Assembly (NCBI RefSeq): GCF_000013225.1
Contig: NC_007776.1
Location: 62,001-126,000, forward strand
From: Synechococcus sp. JA-2-3B'a(2-13)
GTDB lineage: Bacteria; Cyanobacteriota; Cyanobacteriia; Thermostichales; Thermostichaceae
Direction of reading: 5' to 3'
Length of the DNA: 64,000 nt
Below the pieces are notes generated by a model. It was given only the letters and a program-made list of their open reading frames with translations. It was not told the origin of the DNA and made no database searches. Below, in pieces: positions 31,396-40,811 of the stretch. Positions within the stretch are counted from its first letter, which is position 1; every line of letters begins with the position of its first letter. Made by a program: the position numbers and the translations under genes.

Positions 31396-32895
31396 TCAGC
31401 TCCCCGGCTTGAACAGGCCAATGGCCGTGACCTGGTTGGATCCCACCTCAAAGGCAAAGGCCAGGCCCAGGGCATCGTAGTTGACGTAGTAGCGGTCGTC
31501 GCGCAGATACTCTCGGCTCCCCTTGGGATAGGGCACCACCTCGTTGTAGCCGTTCTCGCCGGGCCCACCGTAAACGGCGATCACTTCCGAGTAGGTGGAG
31601 CCGATGCGGATCCCTTCGCCGGTCATGGCTTCCGGGTGGGTGGTGTAGATGCGGTTGGCGAAAAAGCTATCCACAATGCCCGGATGACGGTAGGTGAAGA
31701 GGATGTAGTCCTGCAGGTAAAAGATCTTCAAGTCGCTGTTGGGCTGAAACACATTAGCTCCGGAGGCCGCTGGGATCTGATCGACATTGCCCAGCAGGTG
31801 GGTATCCACGTTGCGGGTATCCATGCCCAGCTCAAAGCGACCGACTCGACCCTCTTGCACCAGCACTGTAGGCCGTGGGGGCAGGGTGGGTCGCCGGGGG
31901 GGCAAGGCCAGCGCTTGCAGGCCGGCATTCAGCCAAGCATTGTCATCTCCTTCCACGGTCTGCAAGGGCACCAGACCCCGCTCCAAAGAGCGACCATCTC
32001 CTGTCTTCCAGGTGGCCACGGCCAGTTCCACCGCCGCGCCGGAGGGGAGAGCAAAGAAGCGGGTTTGTCGCTCGCTGCCTTGGGTGGGCTGTCCCAAGAT
32101 AAGGGTGCTACCGCTGGATCCCAACTGGGCAGCCAAGAGGGTGGCCCCCTGGCGGGTGTTACCATCCACGAGAACGGCCAACGGGATCCCGGCGGCAATG
32201 GGCAGATTTTCGCTGTTCCAGAGGGTGGGCTGCCCGAATCGGTCTTCGGTAATCAGCAGCGGCTGGACGGAGCGGGGCAGAAATAGGCGCGCCACATCGG
32301 CCACCACTTGGGGGTTGTAGCCCACCGAGCCGCGCAGGTCGAGGACAATGCCCTGGCTGTAGTCTTGGGTGTAGAGGGTTTGGCGGATTTGCTGAGCTGT
32401 GGCCGGGGTGAGATCCGGCACAGCCAAGTAAACCTGGCGCGGGCCGATCCCGCGGGCTTGTACGGGAGGACGAGGACGGTTGAGCAAGTCCTTAAAAGCT
32501 TGCGGATCCCAGAAACGATCGGCGGGATCCCCATACTCCCGCAGGATCTCTTGAATGAACTCGTACTCCACCTCAATGGGGGGGCGGGGATCCCCGTAGC
32601 TTCGGGCCAACAGGCGGGTGTAGAGGTCGTTGTAACTGACTGCGGCAGCTTGGTTGCCTGCACCCAAGGACTCGTTGATGAACAATCCCACTAGATGGCG
32701 GAGATCCAGCCCGACCGGCTCACGGGGAGGGGAAGGGGCTGCCGGGATCCCTGGATCGGGAAACGAACCTTGGGGATCCGAGGGCATGATGGGCACAGGA
32801 GGCAAGGCCGATTGGCCCACAGCGCTGCCGGGCGAGATCCCGGCGATCAGGGTGAGGATCCCCCAAGCCCCAAGTACGCGCGCAAATCCCTTCAT
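31396..32895 (-). CDS. Ctp (S41)-like protein, apparently without catalytic residues
   Basis: 499 residues with a signal peptide (LGAWGILTLIAGISPGSAVGQS) and a proline-rich linker. The S41 core is recognisable: YSQGIVLDLRGSVGYN (residues 179-194) and PLAVLVDGNTRQGATLLAAQL (238-258). In true C-terminal processing proteases the latter reads like TASASEILAGAL with the catalytic serine. Here that place is alanine (251), and the partner lysine segment GEKTFGKG is GQPTQGSE. No PDZ domain is obvious. An extra beta-rich C-terminal domain (about 350-499) follows. I infer a non-enzymatic periplasmic or lumenal relative. Confidence 0.7.
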   Translation of the reverse strand: MKGFARVLGAWGILTLIAGISPGSAVGQSALPPVPIMPSDPQGSFPDPGIPAAPSPPREPVGLDLRHLVGLFINESLGAGNQAAAVSYNDLYTRLLARSYGDPRPPIEVEYEFIQEILREYGDPADRFWDPQAFKDLLNRPRPPVQARGIGPRQVYLAVPDLTPATAQQIRQTLYTQDYSQGIVLDLRGSVGYNPQVVADVARLFLPRSVQPLLITEDRFGQPTLWNSENLPIAAGIPLAVLVDGNTRQGATLLAAQLGSSGSTLILGQPTQGSERQTRFFALPSGAAVELAVATWKTGDGRSLERGLVPLQTVEGDDNAWLNAGLQALALPPRRPTLPPRPTVLVQEGRVGRFELGMDTRNVDTHLLGNVDQIPAASGANVFQPNSDLKIFYLQDYILFTYRHPGIVDSFFANRIYTTHPEAMTGEGIRIGSTYSEVIAVYGGPGENGYNEVVPYPKGSREYLRDDRYYVNYDALGLAFAFEVGSNQVTAIGLFKPGS

Positions 32896-33071
32896 GGCAG
32901 CCTGCCCTCTCGCAGATGTTGCGAATAGGATAAACCCTAAACGCTCCCCTTTGCCACTGCCAGCAGTGGTAGATATCTATTTTTTGCGACTTGGAACACT
33001 AGGGGCTGCGCCCCCTTGCTTTTGAAGGAAATGCCCTCAGCCAGAAAATCCCCAGCGCATTCACCAAATTT

Positions 33072-34351
33072 TCGGGCTGGAGGCCCGCACCATAGCCGCA
33101 GGCTTGGTGTCGGGAGGAAAGCCCTCCTCTATATAGGTTTGCCGGTCAAAAGTCTGGATAAACTACAATAATCCCATGAGCCAGACTATCTCTGTACGTT
33201 GCAAGCTGATAGTCCCACAAGAGTTGCGTCAAGAAATTGACCGCACTTTGCAGGGCTTTGCGAATGCTTGCAACCAGATTCTCGACACCGCCAAACAAAA
33301 GAACTGCTGGAACACCGCTAAGCTGCACCACTTGGTCTATCGACCGGTAAGGGCAGCAACGGGGCTGAAAGCCAACCACGTCTGTCAGGCGCTCCGTCGG
33401 GTGATTAGCAATGCCAAGGCGGTGAAGCAAGTCCACAAGTTCCGCCCCACCAGTCTGACTTTGGACGCTCGTACTTTTAAGTACCGAGAGTCCGACCAGG
33501 CCGTGGGCGTGACCCTGATGAGCGGACGGGTTTGGCTCAAGCTCAAGATTGGCGGTTATCAAATCGCTTTGCTGCGGGGGCAAACGCCCACCAGCGCTAC
33601 TCTGTCCAAGACCAAGCAAGGGGACTACTACATCAACATTGCTGTTGAGCTGGATACTCCCCTAACCGGCAAAACTCCCAAGGTAATCGGAGTTGACTTG
33701 GGCAGGCGAGATATCGCCACCGCTAGCAATGGACGCTCTTGGAGTGGAGAACACATCCAGGCCGTCCGTGACCGGTTCAGCCGTGTACGCGCCAAGGTTC
33801 AATCCAAACGCACTCGCAGCTCTAGGAGGCTGCTGAGAAGGCTCTCTGGGAGAGAACGGCGCTACCAGACATGGCTGAACCATAACATCAGCAAAACCTT
33901 GGTCAGGGATGCCCAGGCTATTGGTGCGGCACTGGCTTTTGAAGACTTGACAGGCATCAGAGATTGCCTGAATCAGAAGTCTCGAAGTAAGGCTGAGCGG
34001 CGCAGGACTAACAACTGGGCGTTCTACCAGCTCAGGATGTTTGTAGCCTACAAGGCTGCCATTGCTGGAGTACCTGTGGTGCTGGTGCCGCCTGCCTACA
34101 CCAGTCAGACCTGCCACAAATGCCTGCACATCCACCCTGAGCGGGGTAAGTCCTACCGCAATGGTAAGTCGTTCAAGTGTGGACACTGCGGGTGGGAAGG
34201 GGATGCTGACCATAACGCTGCTCAAGTAATCTCTCTCCTTGGGGCGACTGTAAACTCGCCTGAAATTCCGAAACTTAGCTGTCCTCTGGGGCCGCTGGGG
34301 ATTGGGATAAAGCCCGCACCCTGCGCGTAGCGCGGGTGTCGGGTAGTTTAC
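33072..34351 (+). mobile_element. IS1341-type (tnpB-only) IS200/IS605-family element 1
   Basis: The left side has GGTGTCGGGAGGAA at 33106-33119 preceded by GCCCGCACC; the right side has GCCCGCACC, then GGTGTCGGGTAGTTTAC ending at 34351. Element 2 (40747-42034) has the same end motifs. The exact left boundary is uncertain. Only tnpB is encoded, so movement would need a TnpA in trans. The right end abuts and forms the stop of tig. Confidence 0.75.
33176..34330 (+). CDS. tnpB: RNA-guided endonuclease TnpB, copy 1
   Basis: 384 residues. RuvC residues are all present: Asp in VIGVDLGRRDIA, Glu in ALAFEDLTGIRD and Asp in GDADHNAAQVI, with a zinc ribbon CHKC...CGHCGWEG. TnpB is the ancestor-like relative of Cas12, cutting DNA at sites chosen by an RNA from the element's right end. 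The protein looks intact. It begins MSQTISVRCKL about 25 bases after the left-end region and is about 40% similar by eye to copy 2. Confidence 0.9.
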   Translation: MSQTISVRCKLIVPQELRQEIDRTLQGFANACNQILDTAKQKNCWNTAKLHHLVYRPVRAATGLKANHVCQALRRVISNAKAVKQVHKFRPTSLTLDARTFKYRESDQAVGVTLMSGRVWLKLKIGGYQIALLRGQTPTSATLSKTKQGDYYINIAVELDTPLTGKTPKVIGVDLGRRDIATASNGRSWSGEHIQAVRDRFSRVRAKVQSKRTRSSRRLLRRLSGRERRYQTWLNHNISKTLVRDAQAIGAALAFEDLTGIRDCLNQKSRSKAERRRTNNWAFYQLRMFVAYKAAIAGVPVVLVPPAYTSQTCHKCLHIHPERGKSYRNGKSFKCGHCGWEGDADHNAAQVISLLGATVNSPEIPKLSCPLGPLGIGIKPAPCA

Positions 34352-34367
34352 TTGCCTTTTTTGTCCT
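34230..34367 (+). ncRNA. predicted omega (reRNA) guide RNA of element 1
   Basis: By analogy with studied TnpB systems the guide RNA is read from the tnpB 3-prime end through the right end and about 16 bases beyond it. The stretch carries hairpins (GCGCGTAGCGC near 34323) and ends at TTTAC (34351). The predicted guide is the flank starting TTGCCTTTTTTG, which is the tig tail read antisense. Confidence 0.45.
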
Positions 34368-36018
34368 TTTTGCTTGGCTTGGGCTTTTCTGCTGCCGGGA
34401 TCTCTGTAGCGGTCTCTGCCGCTTTCTCCTCAACTGGGAGCGTTGCCTCTGCCGCAGAGGCTGAGACGGTTTCAGCAGGGGATGCTTCTACAGCCTTTTC
34501 TGTAGCTGGCTCGGCTTCCGCAGCTGCAGCTTCTCCATCCGTTTCCGCCCCCGTAGCCGTCTCTGATGAGGATTCAACTGCCTCAGGGATCCCAGATACC
34601 TCTGCTTCTGGCTCATCGGCCTCAAACTCGGCCTCTGGCACTTCAACCTTCTCCTCCGAGCCTGCCAAAGAAGTGGGCGCCTGGGTTGGATTCCCCTCGC
34701 TATCGACCCAGTTGACTGTGGTCTGAGACTTCAGCCAAGCCATCACCTTGTTGGTCAGCAAGCTTTCATAGACGGCTTGGCGTACTCGTTCCCGATCCAG
34801 CTTTTGGCCTTGCTGGGCATAGGCCGCCATCACCTCTTCCACCTCCACGTCCAACTCCGTGGAACCTACGGCAATTTGCTCTTGCCGAACGATGGCGCTC
34901 AGGGCCAAGGTGCGCCGCAGCCGGTCGATGGCTTCGGGTCGGTGGCGCTCTTTCAACTGGTTGAGGGTTTCGGGAGGCAACTCGGACAAGAACTTACGGA
35001 GCTCCCCCGGCTTGATGCCTTCCTGCCGCAGGGCCTGGAGACTCTGGGCCAGCAGTTGTGTCGTTTCTTGTTCGATGAGGGTTTCCGGCAAATCCACCTC
35101 AGTAGTCTCCAAGATGGCGTTGAGGATGGCGGTTTCCAGGTTCTCCTCGGATTGTCTCAGGGCATCCTGTTCGAGGCGCTTTTGCAGGTGTTCCCGCAAC
35201 TCGGCTACCGTTTGGAAGCTGCTGATCTCTTGCACAAAGGCATCATCCAATTCGGGCAGCTCTTTGGCCTTGATCTCCCTCAGGCAGACGATGAAGGTAA
35301 CCGTTTTCCCGGCCAACTCTTTTCTGAAGTAGTCGTCGGGGAAGGTGGCTGCGATCTCCTTGGTTTCGTCGAGCTGCATGCCCACGATGCCCGCCACAAA
35401 ACCGGGGATGAAGTTGTCTTCCTTGAGTTCCAGCTGGAAGTCCTGGGTGGTCATCTCGTCGAGGGGATTGCCTTCTGCATCGCGGGCTGCAAAATCGATC
35501 ACCACCACATCCCCCAACTGAGCAGGCCGATCTTCTACCGGCAAGAGGGTGGCCCGCTGATCCCGCCATCGGTCGATGAGCTGGTCAATTTGCTCAGGCT
35601 TGACGTCAACACGGGTTGCCGTAACGGTCAGCCCTTTGTATTGGCCAACGCGGGCTTCGGGGTACACCTCAACATATCCTGAGAAGCTGAAGTCTGCTTC
35701 GGGGTTGAACTGAGCCAAGAGCTGCCCCACCTCGTCATCCAGCTCGAACCGACTGATGGGGGTGAGCTGAGCTTCCTTGAAAGCCTGTTGAATGGCCTCG
35801 TTGATTAGGTCATCGACAGCACTGGCCAGGATGCGCTCGCGGCCCACCTGCCGCACAACAAGATTGCGGGGGGCCTTGCCCTTGCGGAATCCCGGAATTT
35901 GGATATTCTGCTCCAGTTGACGCAAGGTTTTTTCGTAGGAGCGCTTCACCCGGTCGGCTTCTACCACGATTTTGAGGCCAACCCGGCTGCCAGGGCGTTT
36001 TTCTTGTGTGACCTGCAT
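34348..36018 (-). CDS. tig: trigger factor
   Basis: 556 residues: ribosome-binding N-terminal domain (PGFRKGKAPRNLVVRQVG), the FKBP-like domain (VVIDFAARDAEGNPLDEMTTQDFQLELKEDNFIPGF) and the helical C-terminal domain. The tail after about residue 455 is an unusually long Glu/Ala/Thr/Ser-rich acidic extension ending in lysines (KKDKKGK), probably disordered. The stop codon is formed at the junction with the right end of the neighbouring tnpB element, so the original C-terminus may have been different. Confidence 0.93.
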   Translation of the reverse strand: MQVTQEKRPGSRVGLKIVVEADRVKRSYEKTLRQLEQNIQIPGFRKGKAPRNLVVRQVGRERILASAVDDLINEAIQQAFKEAQLTPISRFELDDEVGQLLAQFNPEADFSFSGYVEVYPEARVGQYKGLTVTATRVDVKPEQIDQLIDRWRDQRATLLPVEDRPAQLGDVVVIDFAARDAEGNPLDEMTTQDFQLELKEDNFIPGFVAGIVGMQLDETKEIAATFPDDYFRKELAGKTVTFIVCLREIKAKELPELDDAFVQEISSFQTVAELREHLQKRLEQDALRQSEENLETAILNAILETTEVDLPETLIEQETTQLLAQSLQALRQEGIKPGELRKFLSELPPETLNQLKERHRPEAIDRLRRTLALSAIVRQEQIAVGSTELDVEVEEVMAAYAQQGQKLDRERVRQAVYESLLTNKVMAWLKSQTTVNWVDSEGNPTQAPTSLAGSEEKVEVPEAEFEADEPEAEVSGIPEAVESSSETATGAETDGEAAAAEAEPATEKAVEASPAETVSASAAEATLPVEEKAAETATEIPAAEKPKPSKKDKKGK

Positions 36019-36089
36019 AGGAAGTATGAGCTAGTGGGCAAGCAGAAGTTCAATTCTACCTCAACGGCCTGTGGGTCAACCTGGAGATT

Positions 36090-36473
36090 CTAGGCAGGGG
36101 ATCCCTCAGTGGCCACTTCTTTTACGTCCTGGATGTCTTCTTGGGGTTCGGCGCGCTTGCTGGGGGGCAGTTGCTTCACTTTGGCTTCCAGCTCCACCAC
36201 CATTTCCTTGAGTTCGGTGATGGTGACCTCCTTCTCCTGCAGTTGCCGATTTTTTTCCCGGGCTTCGATGCTGAACTGTACGCGCATCCAGAGGCTATAC
36301 AGCCAGGCGAGGGCGGCCCCAATCCCGGCAGATGCCAGAAGTTCCATCACCAGAGGGCTTTCAACGCTGACGCCGGGGGCAAAAGTAACCGTGACCGGGG
36401 TGGCGTTTTGCATGGCAAAGAGGGCAATGGCCAGGAGGGCTGAAAACAAGATCAGGTAGTTGAACAGTCGCAT
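36090..36473 (-). CDS. LapA (DUF1049)-domain membrane protein
   Basis: 127 residues. Two membrane helices (LILFSALLAIALFAM, then MELLASAGIGAALAWLYSLW) flank a short loop with NATPVTVTF, the LapA pattern. A coiled-coil C-terminal segment (NRQLQEKEVTITELKEMVVELEAKV) follows. LapA proteins act in lipopolysaccharide assembly scaffolds in proteobacteria; the cyanobacterial role is not known. It lies between tig and ccsA on the same strand. Confidence 0.8.
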   Translation of the reverse strand: MRLFNYLILFSALLAIALFAMQNATPVTVTFAPGVSVESPLVMELLASAGIGAALAWLYSLWMRVQFSIEAREKNRQLQEKEVTITELKEMVVELEAKVKQLPPSKRAEPQEDIQDVKEVATEGSPA

Positions 36474-36557
36474 CGTTTTTCTCCTCGAAGGGATCCACTA
36501 CGGCTTGCCAGCACCAGAATACCCATAAACTCGGGCCGGTTTTTGAGAAAAATTCCC

Positions 36558-37610
36558 TCAGAAAAACCAGCCATAACTGTGTAAGCCTTTGCCCAGAAAG
36601 TTGACCCCCAGGTAACATACCCAAACCACTCCAAAACCCAAGCTGGCCAAGAGGGCGGGGCGTCTGCCTTGCCAGCCTTTGGTGATGCGGGCGTGCAAAT
36701 AGGCGGCAAAGACCAACCAGGTAATTAAAGCCCAGGTTTCTTTCGGATCCCAGCTCCAGTAGGTACCCCAGGCTTCGTTGGCCCAAACGGCGCCGGCAAT
36801 AATGCCGATGGTGAGCAGGGGGAACCCCAGCCCGATCAGCCGGTAGCTGGTGTTGTCCAAGATTTCTGCCAGGCTCAGCCGTTGCCAGGGGATCCCTTCG
36901 GGGGCCGGTTGGGGGGGGAGTTCAGCCGACGAGGGGGCAGGACGGGGGGAGCGGAGGCCGGCGTAGGCCAGTTCTGAAGCCGGGGAAGGCAGGGTGGCTT
37001 CCGCCCATTCGGGATGGGTTTGGGGTTGGGGAGGGCGAAATTGCAGGCCGAGGGAGTTGCCCTTGAGATGCACTTCCTGACCGCGAGTGACGATGAGAAA
37101 GCTGATGGAGAGAAGGGATCCCACCAGCAGCGCCGCGTAGGCCAGCAACATCACAGTCACGTGCATCATCAGCCAGTTGGATTGCAAAGCCGGCACGAGG
37201 GGCTGGGCTACCTGCATATCTTCCGGCAGCACCAAGGCAGCAAAGGCTACGATCCCGGTTACAACTGGGGCAGTCATGACCCCCACCCAGCGGCTGCGGC
37301 TCCAGTGGAGGGCCAGCAGGTGCAAAGCGGTGATCCCCCAGGCCAGGAAAAACAAAGACTCGTACAGATTACTCAAGGGGAAGTAGCCTGCATCGATCCA
37401 GCGGGCCGTCAACAGGGCGGCCATCGTCAAGTTTGCCCCGATCATCCCCGCTAGGCCCAATTCGGCCAAAAGCTGCATCTGGGGAAAAGCTGCCCCACCC
37501 CAGTAGAACAGCATGGCCCCCAGAGAAATGGCAAACGCCACGTTGTTGAGCAGAGCTTGCCACTGGGCCAGATCCATGCCCGCAAGAGCTGTTATCGCCA
37601 ACAGAGCCAT
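36558..37610 (-). CDS. ccsA: cytochrome c biogenesis protein CcsA (System II; CcsB of some annotations)
   Basis: About 350 residues with many membrane spans. The heme-handling [18 protein letters not shown] motif near the C-terminus is the tryptophan-rich signature of this family. It carries reduced heme across the membrane for attachment to c-type cytochromes such as cytochrome f and c6, together with Ccs1 (not in the window). A proline-rich loop near the middle is not conserved. I start at ATG 37610; an open extension upstream is not family-like. It is divergent from the PT-repeat lipoprotein. Confidence 0.9.
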   Translation of the reverse strand: MALLAITALAGMDLAQWQALLNNVAFAISLGAMLFYWGGAAFPQMQLLAELGLAGMIGANLTMAALLTARWIDAGYFPLSNLYESLFFLAWGITALHLLALHWSRSRWVGVMTAPVVTGIVAFAALVLPEDMQVAQPLVPALQSNWLMMHVTVMLLAYAALLVGSLLSISFLIVTRGQEVHLKGNSLGLQFRPPQPQTHPEWAEATLPSPASELAYAGLRSPRPAPSSAELPPQPAPEGIPWQRLSLAEILDNTSYRLIGLGFPLLTIGIIAGAVWANEAWGTYWSWDPKETWALITWLVFAAYLHARITKGWQGRRPALLASLGFGVVWVCYLGVNFLGKGLHSYGWFF

Positions 37611-37769
37611 ACACGACCTCAAAAGTGTCTCCGACCCGGCTTGAGCCAGGCCAGTTGATCCCATTCTAGGGCGGGGGAAGGGATCTTCCCCAAAGGACAC
37701 ATGCTGGTAATGTGGGGATGGCTTGTCTGCGGCTCGGCAGGATACAAAGAGCATTGGGATGTAAGGCTC

Positions 37770-39248
37770 ATGCAAGAACACGCGGGAAATGCCAGGTTGA
37801 GAAGGTGGGGGTTGTTGAGATGGTGGATCTGTCTGTTGACCGCCCTCGTTTTGGCCTCTTGTGGGGGATCCCCGCCTAAACCCCCGCAGGAACAGCTTCC
37901 CCAGCTAGAGCGCGTGCCGGTTCCCCCGGAGATTGCCAAGCTGGATGCCCATTTGCAGTATTGTCGCCCGCAAGTTCAGATCCTCAGCCCCAAGCCAGGT
38001 GAGGTGTTGCCAGAGCGGCAGGTAACCGTTCGCTTCGCGGTGCAAGGGTACCCACTTTTCAAAGATCCGCAATTGGGTCTTGGCCCTCATCTGCACGTGG
38101 TGCTGGACAACCGGCCCTACATCGCCCATTACGATGCCGATGCTCCCCTCGTTTTCAAGGATTTGGAGCCGGGATCCCATACTCTGCGGGTGTTTGCCGG
38201 CAAACCCTGGCACGAGAGCTTCAAAAACTCTGAAGCCTATGCCCAGGTTAGCTTCCACGTGCTAGCTCCCACCCCCGAGTACGTGCCACAGCCGCAACTG
38301 CCCCTGCTCACCTACAACCGCCCCACAGGCAGCTACGGGGCCGAGCCAATCTTGGTGGATTTCTGGCTGGCCAATGCCCCAGTGCGGGAGAGCCTGTTGA
38401 GTGACTTGCCACGGGACTGGCGGATCCGCTACACCCTCAACGGCCAATCTGGCCTGCTGGATCGCTGGGAGTCTTTTTATCTGAAGGGCTTCAGGCCCGG
38501 TCGCAATGTGATGGTGCTGGAACTGGTGGACAGCAAAGGGGATCCCATCCGCAATGTGTTCAACAGCGCCGCCCGCGAGATCACCTACACCCCTGGCGGC
38601 CAAGACACCCTCTCCAAGCTGGTTCGGGGGGAGCTAAAAGCCGAAGAGGCCCTGGCCATCGTCCAGCCCCAGCCCACCCCTACCCCAACTCCGACACCGG
38701 AGCCCACCCCGACTCCAGAACCCACGCCCACTCCTACTCCGACGCCCACTCCTACTCCGACGCCAACGCCAACTCCGACACCCACGCCCGCTCCTACTCC
38801 GACGCCAACACCCAGCCCGACGCCCACACCCACTCCTACTCCGACGCCAACACCCAGCCCGACGCCCACGCCCACTCCTACTCCGACGCCAACACCCAGC
38901 CCGACGCCCACGCCCACACCCACTCCGACTCCAACGCCAGAGGCGACGCCCACGCTTGCACCTCGTCGCCAGCCGCGCTTTCAACTGGGCCGCCCCCGTC
39001 CGACACCAGAGGGGATCCCGGCTGTTCCAACGCCACCGCCCGTAGTAGCCACTCCCGAACCTGAGCTTACGCCTGAGCCCAGCCCAGAGCCCTCTCCGCA
39101 AGCTGTGCCCACTTCAACTCCCCAGCCTGTGGCTACGCCTTTGCCGCGCGTGACCCCTATCCCTTTCCAGGAGCGGCGAGTGCGCCAGCAGGGGTTGCGG
39201 CTTTTCCCGCCGGGACTCCACAGTCCGGCCTTGCCAGGTGAGCAATAG
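37770..39248 (+). CDS. lipoprotein with long Thr-Pro repeat region
   Basis: About 492 residues. A signal peptide ends with lipobox LASC. The next 300 residues contain two related beta-sandwich-like segments ([21 protein letters not shown], then [16 protein letters not shown]). Residues about 300-400 are Thr-Pro repeats, then a shorter Pro-rich tail. The design resembles a surface-anchored protein with a rigid PT stalk crossing peptidoglycan. Function is unknown. It is divergent from ccsA by about 160 bases. Confidence 0.72.
   Translation: MQEHAGNARLRRWGLLRWWICLLTALVLASCGGSPPKPPQEQLPQLERVPVPPEIAKLDAHLQYCRPQVQILSPKPGEVLPERQVTVRFAVQGYPLFKDPQLGLGPHLHVVLDNRPYIAHYDADAPLVFKDLEPGSHTLRVFAGKPWHESFKNSEAYAQVSFHVLAPTPEYVPQPQLPLLTYNRPTGSYGAEPILVDFWLANAPVRESLLSDLPRDWRIRYTLNGQSGLLDRWESFYLKGFRPGRNVMVLELVDSKGDPIRNVFNSAAREITYTPGGQDTLSKLVRGELKAEEALAIVQPQPTPTPTPTPEPTPTPEPTPTPTPTPTPTPTPTPTPTPTPAPTPTPTPSPTPTPTPTPTPTPSPTPTPTPTPTPTPSPTPTPTPTPTPTPEATPTLAPRRQPRFQLGRPRPTPEGIPAVPTPPPVVATPEPELTPEPSPEPSPQAVPTSTPQPVATPLPRVTPIPFQERRVRQQGLRLFPPGLHSPALPGEQ
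38660..38945 (+). repeat. Thr-Pro coding repeat
   Basis: Nested tandem DNA repeats built on the 6-base unit coding Thr-Pro (for example ACTCCGACGCCA, CCCACGCCC) with longer 42-60 base periods visible, such as CCGACGCCAACACCCAGCC three times. Such tracts change length by slippage, so stalk length may vary among strains. Confidence 0.85.
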
Positions 39249-39261
39249 CGGGACGGAGTCC
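39246..39261 (+). repeat. partial two-hairpin small dispersed repeat
   Basis: Only the 3-prime hairpin is complete: GCG, GGAC, loop GGA, GTCC. It overlaps the stop of the PT-repeat lipoprotein gene; an independent copy of the family is 30 bases further on. Confidence 0.55.
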
Positions 39262-39291
39262 TTGAGTTGATAGAAAGTTGATAGAATGCCC

Positions 39292-39313
39292 TTCGCGCAG
39301 CGGGCCGTAGGTC
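39292..39313 (+). repeat. two-hairpin small dispersed repeat (GGCC/GGTC variant)
   Basis: Stem CGC/GCG around GCA, then GGCC/GGTC around GTA (one G-T pair). It lies at the edge of the tnpB relic, on the opposite strand to it. Confidence 0.65.
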
Positions 39314-39490
39314 TCACTGTTCTCCCAATGCCCCTCTGCCTGGGCGCACGGTTGCCGCTTGTTGGATTCTCGCTCGCGATAGCGGTGCGGGGCCTTTATA
39401 CCGGTCAAGTCCTTCAGGGCAAGAACCGCTTTCTGCTCTCTTGGTCGCGTAGCTAGGCTGGTGTGGCTGAGCCAAGTCAGGAGCATTGCT
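39313..39490 (-). pseudogene. tnpB relic containing the RuvC-II segment
   Basis: On the minus strand this reads TWLSHTSLATRPREQKAVLALKDLTGI, which aligns with the TnpB copies' TWLNHNISKTLV...ALAFEDLTGI. A further NKRQPCAQAE...W echoes NQQPRSKAERRRTNNW. The catalytic glutamate is lysine here, and the sequence is bounded by the permease gene end and by repeats. No start or zinc ribbon remains. I infer an old truncated element. Confidence 0.55.
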
Positions 39491-39493
39491 CCC

Positions 39494-40690
39494 TTAACCA
39501 TCTCGCACCGATTGCGGCGGCGGGATGGGATCCTGGGTGGAGCTCTGGATCCCATTCTCTCCACTTTCCAACCTGAGCAAGGGCCGCAATCGGGATCCCT
39601 GCCAGGGATCCAGGACATCCCGAATTAGCACCTCCTGAATCCACACCTGCAGGATTGCCGCCAAAGGCACGGCCAGGAACAGGCCCAGCACCCCAAAGAA
39701 AAAGGCTGAAGTAACTTGAGCTACTAGGGTTAGGGCGGGCAGGAGCGACACCTGTCGGGACATAACGATGGGGGTGAAGACGCTGCTTTCCAACTGCTGG
39801 ATCAGGATATACAGCCCCAGCACTGCCAAGGACTTCCAAGGGGCATCCGTGAGGGCTACCAGCATGGGGGCTACCACGCTTAAGGTGGGGCCGATATTGG
39901 GGATGAAGTTGAACAATCCCGCCAGCACCGCATTGGCCAAGATCAGGGGCACCCCCAAAATCCACAGCCCGATCCCACTCAGCAGCATCACCAAGGTGCT
40001 GGTGAAGAGGATCCCCATCAGCCACCCTCGCAGCGCCAGCTCACAGCGCTTGAGGATGTAGCGAATGCGGGGACGGTAAAAGGCCGGGAAAACCGAGACA
40101 AAAGCGCGACTGTAGGCTTGGGGATCCGCCAACAACAAAATGGTGAGGATGATTACAAACAATAGGTTGAGCAGGGTGCCAAAAAAGGCAGTGAAGGACT
40201 CGGAGAAAAAGTCGCGCACCTGTCGCACCAACTCGGTGGCCTGGGGCACCAAGCTATTGGCCAATTCCCGCAGCGTCGGCAGCTCAATATCCGTCGGCAA
40301 AGAGAGAATCAAGCTCTCGAACAGCCGCTGCGCTTGCACGATCCCGGCGGGCACCCCATCGGTAAACAGCCACCGCAACTGCTCCGCCAGGGGGGGCACC
40401 ACGATTAGCCCCACCAAGATCGCGGCCACCAAAACCGTCAAACTGGTGATGACAATTGAGGGGCCACGCCGAAAGCCGTAGCGCTGTGGGATCTGGGCCA
40501 AGGTATCCAATGCTACTGCCAACACAATGGCCGCGAACACCAACAGCAGGATCTGCCGGATCTGCCAAAGCAGAACTAGCAGGCCCAACAGCGCCCCTAG
40601 CCCCAGCCACTGGGCGAAGGTCACCCGCCAGCTCACCTCCTCTCTCGCCCGGTTGTCGCCTATTCTAGATGGGATCCCGACAAGTCCCAT
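39494..40690 (-). CDS. AI-2E (PerM/UPF0118) family membrane transporter
   Basis: About 398 residues from ATG 40690. Seven or eight membrane spans in the AI-2E arrangement, with the long loop after span three (ELANSLVPQATELVRQVRDFF) and the conserved NFIPNIGPTLSVVAPMLVAL and GVPLAAILQVWI regions. Family members include the sodium/proton and autoinducer exporters; the substrate is not predictable. In-frame upstream sequence to 40954 crosses the neighbouring tnpB element and is excluded. Confidence 0.85.
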   Translation of the reverse strand: MGLVGIPSRIGDNRAREEVSWRVTFAQWLGLGALLGLLVLLWQIRQILLLVFAAIVLAVALDTLAQIPQRYGFRRGPSIVITSLTVLVAAILVGLIVVPPLAEQLRWLFTDGVPAGIVQAQRLFESLILSLPTDIELPTLRELANSLVPQATELVRQVRDFFSESFTAFFGTLLNLLFVIILTILLLADPQAYSRAFVSVFPAFYRPRIRYILKRCELALRGWLMGILFTSTLVMLLSGIGLWILGVPLILANAVLAGLFNFIPNIGPTLSVVAPMLVALTDAPWKSLAVLGLYILIQQLESSVFTPIVMSRQVSLLPALTLVAQVTSAFFFGVLGLFLAVPLAAILQVWIQEVLIRDVLDPWQGSRLRPLLRLESGENGIQSSTQDPIPPPQSVRDG

Positions 40691-40811
40691 CGCTATTCGA
40701 GAACCCTGGATGCGCGATCCTGTCCCTTCAGCTAGAAATCGCAGGAGCCCCGCACTGTACCCGTAGGGTCGGTGTCGGGAGGAATGCGCTTTGATGAAGT
40801 ACAATGAACTT

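Noticed and set aside
38585-38953. Antisense Val-Gly repeat frame opposite the PT stalk
   Set aside because: It is only the other strand of the Thr-Pro repeats.
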